Below, piece by piece: positions 17,104 through 28,351 of a stretch of 64,000 nt of DNA. The first letter of the stretch is position 1. Every line of letters begins with the position of its first letter. The notes under the pieces were generated by a model. The model worked only from the letters and a program-made list of their open reading frames with translations, searched no databases and was not told the DNA's origin. The stretch is taken from assembly GCF_000717915.1 (NCBI RefSeq), contig NZ_JOCX01000012.1:186001-250000 (forward strand), read 5' to 3'. A program made the position numbers and the translations under genes. The DNA comes from Streptomyces sp. NRRL S-244. GTDB taxonomy: Bacteria > Actinomycetota > Actinomycetes > Streptomycetales > Streptomycetaceae.

Positions 17104-18033
17104 ATGAGCCTCAAGACCGTACGCCTGCGCCGCAGTTCCGTCCCGTACCTCCTGCTCCTGCCCGCCCTGCTCCTCGAACTGCTCATCCACCTCGTCCCGA
17201 TGGTGATGGGCATTTTGATGAGCTTCCGCCAGCTGACCCAGTTCTTCATCCGTGACTGGTCCCGAGCCCCCTGGACGGGCCGGGCCAACTACGAACTCGT
17301 CCTCGACGTCAACCGGCCCATCGGCGAAGCCCTCTTGCGCTCCTTCCTCACCACCTGCCTCTTCACCCTGCTCTCCGTCGGCCTGTGCTGGCTGCTGGGT
17401 ACGGCGGCGGCGGTGTTCATGCAGGAGGGCTTCCGCGGCCGCGGCCTCCTGCGCGCCCTGTTCCTGGTCCCGTACGCCCTGCCCGTGTACGCGGCGGTCA
17501 TCACCTGGGCGTTCATGTTCCAGCGGGACAACGGCCTGGTGAACCACGTCCTGCACGACCAACTCGGCCTGATCGGCGGCGAGCACACCTTCTGGCTGCT
17601 GGGCGACAACGGCTTCTGGGCCCTGCTGACCGTCTCCGTCTGGAAGGGCTGGCCGTTCGCCTTCCTCATCGTGACCGCCGCGCTCCAGAACATCCCCGGC
17701 GAGCTGTACGAGGCCGCCGTGCTGGACGGCGCCGGCATCTGGCAGCAGATCCGCCGGATCACCCTGCCCTCGGTCGGCGCGGTCAACCAGGTCCTGGTCC
17801 TGGTGCTGTTCCTGTGGACCTTCAACGACTTCAACACGCCGTTCGTGCTGTTCGGCAAATCGGCCCCCGAGGCCGCCGACCTGATCTCCCTCCACATCTA
17901 CCAATCCAGCTTCGTCACCTGGAACTTCGGCACCGGATCGGCCATGTCCGTCCTGCTGCTGCTCTTCCTGCTGCTGGTCACCGCCGGGTACTTGCTCGTC
18001 ACGACCCGCGGAAGGAGGCGCGAGCATGCCTGA
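17104..18033 (+). CDS. Sugar ABC transporter permease (MalF-like), 309 aa
   Basis: Inner-membrane permease with about six hydrophobic segments (first: SVPYLLLLPALLLELLIHLV). The cytosolic EAA loop, EAAVLDGAGIWQQIRRITLP, docks the ATPase. It starts 10 bp after the binding-protein stop and overlaps the second permease by 8 bp, so the genes are co-translated. Length and topology match the MalF/CebF-type carbohydrate importers. Confidence 0.92.
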   Translation: MSLKTVRLRRSSVPYLLLLPALLLELLIHLVPMVMGILMSFRQLTQFFIRDWSRAPWTGRANYELVLDVNRPIGEALLRSFLTTCLFTLLSVGLCWLLGTAAAVFMQEGFRGRGLLRALFLVPYALPVYAAVITWAFMFQRDNGLVNHVLHDQLGLIGGEHTFWLLGDNGFWALLTVSVWKGWPFAFLIVTAALQNIPGELYEAAVLDGAGIWQQIRRITLPSVGAVNQVLVLVLFLWTFNDFNTPFVLFGKSAPEAADLISLHIYQSSFVTWNFGTGSAMSVLLLLFLLLVTAGYLLVTTRGRRREHA

Positions 18034-18916
18034 CCGCAGCAGGAACGCCGACAGCGGCAGCCGCCGGTCCTCGCCGCTCGCCCCGCCCCTCACCTACCGG
18101 GTGATCCGCGCGGTCTTCCTCACCCTGCTCTGCGGCTTCGTCCTGCTGCCCGTCTACGTCATGGTCACCAGCTCCCTCAAGCCGCTCCAGGACGTCGCGG
18201 GCCGCTTCCGCTGGATCCCCGGCGGGCTCACCGTCCGCCCCTACATCGACATCTGGCACACCGTCCCGCTCGCCCGGTACTTCGTGAACTCCCTGATCGT
18301 GGCGGGCGCGGCCACCGCCGCCTCCGTCGTCATCGCCGTCTTCGCGGCCTACGCGGTCAGCCGCCACCGCTTCCGCGGCAAGCGCCTGTTCACCGTCACC
18401 GTCCTCTCCACCCAGATGTTCCCGGGGATCCTCTTCCTCCTCCCGCTGTTCCTGATCTTCGTGAACATCGGCAACGCCACCGGAATCGCCCTCTACGGCT
18501 CCCGCGGCGCGCTGATCCTCACGTACCTGACCTTCTCGCTCCCCTTCTCCATCTGGATGCTCATCGGGTACTTCGACTCGGTCCCCCGCGATCTCGACGA
18601 GGCGGCCACCGTCGACGGCTGCGGCCCGCTCGGCGCGCTGCTGCGCGTCGTGGTCCCGGCCGCCGTCCCCGGCATCGTCGCCGTCGCCGTGTACTCCTTC
18701 ATGACCGCCTGGGGCGAGGTGCTGTTCGCCTCCGTCATGACCAACGACACGACCCGAACCCTCGCCGTCGGACTGCAGGGCTACTCCACGCAGACCGACG
18801 TCTACTGGAACCAGATCATGGCCGCCTCGCTCGTCGTCAGCCTCCCCGTCGTCGCCGGATTCTTGCTGCTCCAGCGGTACTTGGTGGCCGGCCTCACGGC
18901 GGGAGCCGTCAAATGA
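18026..18916 (+). CDS. Sugar ABC transporter permease (MalG-like), 296 aa
   Basis: Second half of the import channel, with about six membrane spans (first: [20 protein letters not shown]). The EAA loop is [20 protein letters not shown]. Members of this family pair with a MalF-type partner, here the gene immediately upstream with which it overlaps. Its stop codon overlaps an ATG (18913) belonging to a duplicated start region ahead of the GH1 gene, which probably affects coupling to the glucosidase. Confidence 0.92.
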   Translation: MPDRSRNADSGSRRSSPLAPPLTYRVIRAVFLTLLCGFVLLPVYVMVTSSLKPLQDVAGRFRWIPGGLTVRPYIDIWHTVPLARYFVNSLIVAGAATAASVVIAVFAAYAVSRHRFRGKRLFTVTVLSTQMFPGILFLLPLFLIFVNIGNATGIALYGSRGALILTYLTFSLPFSIWMLIGYFDSVPRDLDEAATVDGCGPLGALLRVVVPAAVPGIVAVAVYSFMTAWGEVLFASVMTNDTTRTLAVGLQGYSTQTDVYWNQIMAASLVVSLPVVAGFLLLQRYLVAGLTAGAVK

Positions 18917-18938
18917 CCCTTTCGGCAGGAGCCGTCGA

Positions 18939-18949
<11 letters not shown>
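18902..18949 (+). repeat. 22-bp tandem duplication of a start region, creating a 9-codon mini-ORF
   Basis: GGAGCCGTC(A/G)AATGACCCTTTC occurs at 18902-18923 and 18928-18949 (offset 26, one mismatch). The first copy's ATG (18913) overlaps the permease stop. It opens a frame of nine codons (MTLSAGAVE) whose stop, at 18940-18942, overlaps the true GH1 ATG at 18939. Ribosomes could therefore pass from permease to mini-ORF to glucosidase by two successive ATGA couplings. Confidence 0.8.
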
Positions 18950-20324
<1,375 letters not shown>

Positions 20325-20348
20325 GCCCCGCGGCCCCCGCCGCGCCGC

Positions 20349-20388
20349 GCCGTGCCCGCGCCGCTTCTCGGGGCGGGCACGGCCTTTC
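20349..20388 (+). terminator. Terminator of the beta-glucoside operon
   Basis: GCCGTGCCCGC pairs perfectly with GCGGGCACGGC around a loop containing CTTCTCG, followed by CTTTC. It lies 25 bp after the GH1 stop. Confidence 0.75.
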
Positions 20389-20453
20389 GTGATGGGATGG
20401 GAGGCGGTGCTTCCACCAGCTCACGGCTCATGGCACACGGAGAGGTCGGGTAG

Positions 20454-21386
20454 ATGTCCGAGGACACCATGCGGGCGATGGCGTACGAGACGTACGGCGG
20501 GACGGAGGTGCTCACCGAGACCGAGCTGCCGATGCCCAAGCTGGCCCCCGGCGAGCTCCTCGTCCGGGTCAAGTGCGCCTCGGTCAACCCCATCGACTGG
20601 AAGATCATGGCGGGCGGGCTCGACCTCCTGATGGACGTCATGTACCCGGTCGTCCCCGGCTGGGACGTCGCCGGGACGGTCGAGCGGGTCGGCATCGACA
20701 CACCCGAGTTCGCGGTCGGCGACGAGGTCATGGCGTACGCCCGCAAGGACTACGTGCACGGCGGGACCTTCGCCGAGTACGTCAGCGTGCCCGTACGGGC
20801 CGCGGCCGCCAAGCCCGCCTCGCTGAGCTGGCAGGAGGCGGCCGGCCTGCCGCTGGCCGGGCTCACCGCGTACCAGCTGCTCACCCGGCTCGCCACCGGG
20901 AAGGACGACACCGTCCTCATCCACGGGGCCGCGGGCGGGGTCGGGTCCTTCGGCGTGCAGATCGCCCGCGCGCTGGGCGCCCGGGTCATCGGCACGGCCT
21001 CCCCGCGCAACCACGACCGGCTGCGCGAACTCGGCTGCGAGCCCGTGGAGTACGGGGAGGGCCTGGTCGACCGGGTGCGCGCGCTCGCGCCCGACGGGGT
21101 CACCGTCGCCGCGGACTTCGTCGGCGGCGTCCTCGACGTCACCCAGGCGGTCCTCGCCGCGGGCGGCCGGCACGCGTCCGTCGCCGATCCCACCGTGCTC
21201 GGCGCGGGAGGCCAGTGGATGTGGGTCCGGCCCGACGCCGAAGGCCTTGCCGAACTGGGCAGGCTCGCCGACAGCGGGCTGCTCACGGTCACCATCGCCA
21301 AGACGTTCCCGCTCTCGCAGCTCGCCGAGGCCTTCGAACTCAGCCAGACGGGACGCACCGCCGGAAAGATCGTCCTGGAGGTCTGA
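20454..21386 (+). CDS. NADP-dependent quinone-oxidoreductase-like MDR protein, 310 aa
   Basis: Zinc-free medium-chain dehydrogenase/reductase of the quinone-oxidoreductase class. The GroES-like half spans about 1-125 (CASVNPIDWKIMAG, VPGWDVAGTVERVG). The Rossmann half carries VLIHGAAGGVGSFGVQIA, typical of NADPH-binding quinone reductases, and the C-terminus AGKIVLEV is characteristic. The Cys/His zinc ligands of alcohol dehydrogenases are absent. The ATG at 20454 has a weak GAGAGG site; an internal ATG 15 bases on is possible. It is monocistronic and converges on the kinase gene with 7 bp between stops. Confidence 0.85.
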   Translation: MSEDTMRAMAYETYGGTEVLTETELPMPKLAPGELLVRVKCASVNPIDWKIMAGGLDLLMDVMYPVVPGWDVAGTVERVGIDTPEFAVGDEVMAYARKDYVHGGTFAEYVSVPVRAAAAKPASLSWQEAAGLPLAGLTAYQLLTRLATGKDDTVLIHGAAGGVGSFGVQIARALGARVIGTASPRNHDRLRELGCEPVEYGEGLVDRVRALAPDGVTVAADFVGGVLDVTQAVLAAGGRHASVADPTVLGAGGQWMWVRPDAEGLAELGRLADSGLLTVTIAKTFPLSQLAEAFELSQTGRTAGKIVLEV

Positions 21387-21393
21387 AGCTCCC

Positions 21394-22620
21394 TCAATCG
21401 TTGCTGACCGTCGCCATGTTGTGCAGATCGACCATCGTCCGCACGGCCGGGGGCAGCCAGTCCCCCTCCGGCTTCGCGTCCCCGCCGCCCAGGCGCTCCA
21501 GGATCTGCGCCGGGGTCGGCCGGGCCGCCGGGTCGGGGGAGAGGCAGGCCGTCACGATCGCCGAAAGGTCCGAGGGCAGCGACCGCAGGGCCGCCCCCAG
21601 CTCCGCTCCCGCCGGGAAGGGCGCGGCCCCGCACGCGTGGGCCAGCACCATCCCGAAGGCGTACGCGTCGACGGCCGGCGTGAGCGGAGCCCCCGTCAGC
21701 TGCTCCGGGGCGAGGAAACCCAGGGTGCCGATCAGGAAGTCCGTCCGGGTCAGGGCGGTGGCGTCCAGCGCCCGCGCGATGCCGAAGTCGATGACCCGCG
21801 CACTGGTCTCCGCGATGATGATGTTGCCGGGCTTCAGATCGCGGTGGACGATCCCGCAGGCGTGGATCCCCTCCAGCGCCTCGGCCACCCCCAGCGCCAG
21901 GGTGCGCACGGTCCGTGCGGGCAGCGCTCCGTGCTCCCGCAGTACGGTGGCCAGGGACGGGCCCGGAATGTACTCCGTCACCAGCCAGGGCTGTTCGCCT
22001 TCGGCCGACGCGTTCACCACTGGCGCCGTGTGGAAACCGCCCACCCGGCGCACGGATTCGATCTCCCGCGCGAACCGCTTGCGGAACCCCGGATCCGCCG
22101 CCAGGTCCGCCCGTACGACCTTCACGGCCACCTGCCGCTCACCCGGCGACAGCCCCAGGTAGACCGTTCCCATGCCGCCCTCGCCGAGCCGGGCCGTCAG
22201 CCGGTAGCGGCCGATCCGGCGGGGGTCTCCCGGCTGCAGCGGATCGTGCTGCACGGGTCGTACGGGCCGTACGGGCCGTACGGGAACCCCGTTCGGAGTC
22301 GCGGCCCGTGCGCCGCCGCGGCGGTGGATCTCCGCGACCGCCACCTCGGACTCGGCCCGTAGGATCGCCGCCTGCTTCTCCCCTTCGGCGCGCAGGATCT
22401 CGGACTGCCGGACGCCCTCGGCCTGGAGGATCGCGGCGCGCTTTTCGCGGTCGGCGCGCAACTGCCCCTCCATCGCCGCCCGGATGGCGGCCGGAGGCTC
22501 GATCTCCTTGAGTTTGACGCGGTTGACGCGGATGCCCCACTTGCCGGTGGCCTCGTCGAGGACTCCACGCAGGGCGGCGTTGATCTCCTCGCGGGAGGTC
22601 AGGGTCCGCTCCAGGTCCAT
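21394..22620 (-). CDS. Ser/Thr protein kinase fused to the tail of an SPFH protein, up to 408 aa
   Basis: The kinase domain occupies residues about 136-380 counted from the ATG at 22620: glycine loop LGEGGMGTVYLG, K167 in VAVKVV, catalytic D261 in HRDLKPGN, D278 in IDFG and APEQ at 304-307. All essential residues are present, so it should be active. There is no transmembrane or PASTA segment. The first ~100 residues are the end of an SPFH/band-7 protein (MDLERTLTSREEINAALRG, RAAILQAEGVRQSEILRA), followed by a VRPVRPVRP linker encoded by a 9-bp repeat. Translation could begin at ATG 22620 (no ribosome site) or at GTG 22254, just before the kinase domain. The fusion probably arose by deletion. 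Confidence 0.72.
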   Translation of the reverse strand: MDLERTLTSREEINAALRGVLDEATGKWGIRVNRVKLKEIEPPAAIRAAMEGQLRADREKRAAILQAEGVRQSEILRAEGEKQAAILRAESEVAVAEIHRRGGARAATPNGVPVRPVRPVRPVQHDPLQPGDPRRIGRYRLTARLGEGGMGTVYLGLSPGERQVAVKVVRADLAADPGFRKRFAREIESVRRVGGFHTAPVVNASAEGEQPWLVTEYIPGPSLATVLREHGALPARTVRTLALGVAEALEGIHACGIVHRDLKPGNIIIAETSARVIDFGIARALDATALTRTDFLIGTLGFLAPEQLTGAPLTPAVDAYAFGMVLAHACGAAPFPAGAELGAALRSLPSDLSAIVTACLSPDPAARPTPAQILERLGGGDAKPEGDWLPPAVRTMVDLHNMATVSND

Positions 22621-22784
22621 GCCGCCGATGATGTTGCGCAGGGTGGTGACGGTGAGCTGCTCGATGAGCGGCCGGAGCGTTCGACGACCGCGGCGCTGGC
22701 CTGCGGGATCACGTGGGTCGCCTTGACCAGTGCGATGAAGGCCAGAACCACCAGAATGACCAGGACGATGATGATCGGTTCCAT
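22300..22784 (-). pseudogene. SPFH/band-7 (stomatin-like) gene broken by an internal frameshifting deletion
   Basis: A good start (ATG 22784 with GGAGG) encodes the membrane anchor and first strand of an SPFH protein: EPIIIVLVILVVLAFIALVK, then HVIPQASAAVVER. At about 22672 the sequence jumps to the family's later region (LIEQLTVTTLRNIIGGMDL), but in another frame. From memory of the family roughly 75 residues are missing there. The original frame hits a stop at 22599 after 61 residues. The later part, including the heptad-like RAEGEKQAAILRAE repeats, continues in the kinase frame, and the usual C-terminal ~70 residues are also absent. SPFH proteins normally form membrane scaffolds. The N-terminal peptide may still be made from this strong site. 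Confidence 0.7.
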
Positions 22785-22887
22785 GCGGTCCTCCGTGCCC
22801 TTCCGGCCGGCTGTGCTGCCCCGTTGATCGGAGTCTCGCAGACCCCCGGGGCCGCGCACACCGATTGGGCGAGGTTGCCGCCGAGCA

Positions 22888-22927
22888 GGGGAGTGCAGGG
22901 CGGCCCCCCGGCCGCCCCGCACTCCCC
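22888..22927. terminator. Strong hairpin terminator after the beta-helix gene
   Basis: GGGGAGTGC pairs with GCACTCCCC outside an inner GGGCGGCC/GGCCGCCC stem, giving about 17 paired bases with one bulge on each side. It separates the beta-helix gene (stop 22941) from the SPFH start (22784), so the SPFH/kinase locus must have its own promoter. Confidence 0.75.
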
Positions 22928-22940
22928 GGCCTTCCGTGGG

Positions 22941-25097
<2,157 letters not shown>

Positions 25098-25180
25098 GGG
25101 GGGCTCTCCTGACGTCGTGGATCCGGGGGGATCGAAGCGTGAGTGAACTGCCCGCCATGGGGGCCGTCAAGGGTTTCAGC

Positions 25181-25195
25181 GTTCATGAAGTGAAC
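25181..25195. promoter_or_regulatory. Inverted repeat in the leader of the beta-helix gene
   Basis: The stretch 25098-25432 has no gene and is much lower in GC than its surroundings. It contains GTTCA-TGAAG-TGAAC, a perfect 5-bp inverted repeat 84 bp before the beta-helix start, and TTGACA on the minus strand at 25212-25207 as a possible -35 box just upstream of it. The -10 box is not convincing. Confidence 0.35.
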
Positions 25196-25308
25196 GTCTG
25201 AGAGGGTGTCAATTGCCCGTGGGGCCTGTGAACTCGGAGTTTCTTCAATCCTTGTGAAAAGTGTTGACGAAAAAAGGTGGCAGGACTCTACTGAGACGCC
25301 TGGCCGCT

Positions 25309-25348
25309 CTGTCCCGCCGCGCCCGCTGGGACCCGCTCGGCGGGACAG
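25309..25348. terminator. Terminator of the RNA-repair operon
   Basis: CTGTCCCGCCG and CGGCGGGACAG (11 perfect pairs) enclose an 18-base loop that has some internal pairing. It lies 85 bp past the end of the operon. On the minus strand a run of six T follows about 35 bases later. Confidence 0.55.
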
Positions 25349-25432
25349 GGCTGGGTCGTCTTCGGAGAGTGACCCTGGGATGAAGGTGAGAAGTCGCGTG
25401 CGTTCGTTACTTGGCGCCACGGAGTGGGCGGT

Positions 25433-28351
25433 TCACCGGAGCGAGGGGACCGCTCCGCACTCCGCCCAGGTGACCTCGACGCCGGGGAGGTCGGCGGACC
25501 AGCGGTCCGCGAGCGCGGCCAGCCCGGCCGCGTCGGGCGGGGCCGCGCCGAGCCCGATCGCGTACCGGGCCGAGACGGGGGAGAGCGCGAAGGGACGGGG
25601 CCAGGCGTGCGCGTCCCGGACACCGGCCTCCGCGAGGGCGCCGAGCAGGGCGCGCATCCGGCCCCGGGCCCGGCCCAGGTGCTCCTCGAACTCCCGGGGC
25701 TCGTCGGCCCGTACGGTCACCACCGCCCATGCCGCGTGCCGGCGGTGCATCGGTGGGGTGGCGGGGGTGAAGGCGGGGGCGGGCGCGGGGGTGGGGGCCT
25801 CGGCCTCGATCTCCGCGGCGAGCTCCGTCTCCAGGAGCTCCCAGGTGTGGTAGAGCTCCCGGACCAGCAGATCGCGTAGCCCCGGGCCGACCTGGGCCGT
25901 GCAGCTGCGGACCGGCGCGGAGGGGGTGAGGACCGTGACGGGGTCGGGGTCGGGGGCGGAGCCGGGGGTTGGGGCCGGGGCCGGGGGTGTCAGGGCGACC
26001 GGGTCGCGCCAGTCCCAGGCGGCCCAGGTCCCGAAGAACTCCCGGAGCAGGGCCGCGGGGGACAGGTCGACGGCCTCCCGGACCGTACGAGCCGCCAGCA
26101 CGGCCCAGGCCAGCCCCGGCAGCCCGCCGAACGGCGCCGAGTCCAGCCCCCGGGCGCGGGCCCACGACTTGACCTCCCGGGCCAGCCGGACGAACTCCGC
26201 ATGCCGTTCCGCGCCCACGAAGTCCCGTACGGCATCGGCGTCGCTGACCGCGCCGAGCGCGATCGCGGCCGCCTCGCCGAGCTCCGCCCGCAACTCCACC
26301 GCCCGCGCCGGGTGTACCGCGCCCGTGGCGACGAGCACCAGGTCCACATCCCGTCCTGCCGCCCGCAGCCGCAGCCCCGGGACCCGCGCCCCGACGACCT
26401 CCCGCAGCCGCTCGGCCTCCGGAAGTGCTGCCGCGACCCGCCCCCGTACCTCCGCGATCCCGGCCGTTCCCGGCAGGGCCGCGACCAGGTCGAGGTCCGC
26501 CCCGGGCAGGGCGCAGCCCATGCGGCGGGACCCGGCGAGGTGCACCGCTCCGTCGCCCAGCGCCTCCGCGATCCGGGCGGTGAGGGCCTCCGCATCGGCC
26601 TCGACCCGGGCCTTGCGGGCCGATGGTGCTTCCGGCTCGGATTGCGGGTCCGGTACCCATCGCCACGCGCCCGTGCCGAGTTCCACCGTCGCCCGTACCC
26701 GCATCGGCCCGTCCCCGCGCCGGGACAGCACCGCGAGCTCCCCGACCCGGGCCGAAGTCCCGCTCCCGGTCCCGCTCCCGGATCCGCCGAGTCGCGCGGC
26801 GAACTCCGCCAGTGCCCGCTGCGGATCCCGGCTGCGCCCCAGCGTCAGGTGCGGGGTGAAGCCGTCGCGCCCCCGGCACCCCGGGAACCGCTCGGCGAGC
26901 CCCCGCCGCAGCTGCTGCCACGGCTGGTCGCCGGCCGCCGCCGGGTCCAGCCACAGCGTGGCGTCCTCCCGGTGCCCGAAGCTGTGCACCCCGGCCAGCC
27001 GGGCCGTGAACGGCGCCGCCTGCGCGGCCACTTCGGCCAGCAGCGGCAGGGCCGCCTCGAACGAGGACTCCGGTACGAAGCCGAACAGCAGGTTCACGTG
27101 CGCCGGCCAGCGGTGGACCGCCGGGTCGTGCGCGCGGCGCAGCTCCTCGACCGCCGGATCGTGCGGCGGCAGCCAGGCCACCGCCGTCCGCGCGGTCGCC
27201 CGTACGTCGAGCACCGCGCGCCCGTCACCCCGCTCTCCGAAGTCCACCACCGCCTCCACCCCGAAGTGGTCGGAGATGAACAGCCCTTGCGGACCAGGGG
27301 TGTTGCCCCGCAGGGCGGCCTCCCGTACCCGTGCCCCCGCCGAGCGCAGCAGGACCCGGTCCAGCCGGCCGGGCCGCCCCGACAACGAGCCCACCGCGGC
27401 CAGCGGATTGGCCACCGGATCGAAGGTCGGCGTGGTGTCCCGCGCCCCGTGCACCTCGGTCCAGGCGTCCCGCATGCCCAGTGCCGCCGCGGGCCCCTCC
27501 GGTCCGGAGCGTCCGTCGTTGAAGTCGCCGAGCAGCGCCGCGTCCGCCTCGATGCCGCTCAACCCCTCTGTGATCCGCGCCAGTTCGGTGCTGCGCCGCC
27601 CGGCGCCGTTCTCCGTGTGATCACTCGTCAGATGGACGCAGGCCACGACGAGGGGGCCGCCCGCGGTGTCCACCGTCACCGCCGAGACCGCCTTGTGCGG
27701 CCCCAGCAGGTGAAGCCCCGCCTCCCGTACGGGCAGCCGGCTCAGCACCAGCAGCCCGCTCGCGGCGACGTCCTTGCCGCGCGGATCGGTACCCACCGTG
27801 TACGCGGCGCGCACCCACGGCTGCGCCAACAGCATGTCGAGCAGCGCCGGTTCGACCTCCTGGAGGGCGATCACATCGGCGTCGGCGGCCGCCAGGTCGG
27901 CCAGCAGCATCGGCCTGCGCAGGGCGGTGCCGATGTGCGGGGCGTCGTACCGGTCCCACAGGGTGTTCCAGGTCAGCAGCCTGACGCACTGCGGCCCGGG
28001 GTCGGTTCCGGCCGGGGCCTCGGCCGGCCGCCAGGCACCGCCGCCCGCCGGATCCCATGCGTACGGGGTCCGGGCGGTGAAGAACGGGGCCCGCAGGAGC
28101 CGCGGTTCGCGGACCCGGCCCGCCTCGGTGGAGTCGATCAGGTCCACACCGCTGGCCCGGTCCCATACGAGCTCGCCGTCCGCCTCCACGAACAGCACCC
28201 GGTGCCAGGGGATGTCGCCGCCCGGCACGAAGGACGGCAGCGGGACCCGCTTCGGCGGCGCCCCGCGCTGGAGCAGCCCGAACACGAAGCGCGCGGGATC
28301 GAAGCGGGGGTCCCAGCGGACCTGGTGGTAGAGCTCCTCACTGGTACGCAT
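25433..28351 (-). CDS. Multidomain RNA end-processing protein: MJ1316/DUF504, EEP, 2H phosphoesterase, poly(A)-polymerase-like NTase, 972 aa
   Basis: Four RNA-end domains in one cytosolic chain. 1-75: MJ1316/DUF504 (FVFGLLQRG, FVPGGDIPWHRVLFVEADG, LVWDR), proposed to recognise cyclic-phosphate RNA ends. About 120-370: EEP nuclease/phosphatase with N129, E165 in LQEVE, GDFND (276, 278) and SDH (361-362), all catalytic positions kept. About 410-560: 2H phosphoesterase with H418-V-N and H501-L-T. About 585-800: nucleotidyltransferase with G607-S-R and D619-L-D621, third Asp near 668-670. C-terminus: PAP RNA-binding-like region. It starts by ATGA overlap with the ligase-kinase gene. Polymerase and phosphatase activities are inferred. 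Confidence 0.85.
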   Translation of the reverse strand: MRTSEELYHQVRWDPRFDPARFVFGLLQRGAPPKRVPLPSFVPGGDIPWHRVLFVEADGELVWDRASGVDLIDSTEAGRVREPRLLRAPFFTARTPYAWDPAGGGAWRPAEAPAGTDPGPQCVRLLTWNTLWDRYDAPHIGTALRRPMLLADLAAADADVIALQEVEPALLDMLLAQPWVRAAYTVGTDPRGKDVAASGLLVLSRLPVREAGLHLLGPHKAVSAVTVDTAGGPLVVACVHLTSDHTENGAGRRSTELARITEGLSGIEADAALLGDFNDGRSGPEGPAAALGMRDAWTEVHGARDTTPTFDPVANPLAAVGSLSGRPGRLDRVLLRSAGARVREAALRGNTPGPQGLFISDHFGVEAVVDFGERGDGRAVLDVRATARTAVAWLPPHDPAVEELRRAHDPAVHRWPAHVNLLFGFVPESSFEAALPLLAEVAAQAAPFTARLAGVHSFGHREDATLWLDPAAAGDQPWQQLRRGLAERFPGCRGRDGFTPHLTLGRSRDPQRALAEFAARLGGSGSGTGSGTSARVGELAVLSRRGDGPMRVRATVELGTGAWRWVPDPQSEPEAPSARKARVEADAEALTARIAEALGDGAVHLAGSRRMGCALPGADLDLVAALPGTAGIAEVRGRVAAALPEAERLREVVGARVPGLRLRAAGRDVDLVLVATGAVHPARAVELRAELGEAAAIALGAVSDADAVRDFVGAERHAEFVRLAREVKSWARARGLDSAPFGGLPGLAWAVLAARTVREAVDLSPAALLREFFGTWAAWDWRDPVALTPPAPAPTPGSAPDPDPVTVLTPSAPVRSCTAQVGPGLRDLLVRELYHTWELLETELAAEIEAEAPTPAPAPAFTPATPPMHRRHAAWAVVTVRADEPREFEEHLGRARGRMRALLGALAEAGVRDAHAWPRPFALSPVSARYAIGLGAAPPDAAGLAALADRWSADLPGVEVTWAECGAVPSLR

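Noticed and set aside
25264..25292. Plus-strand promoter TTGACG-N17-TCTACT
   Set aside because: The -10 box is poor and no plus-strand gene follows before 35925; probably chance.
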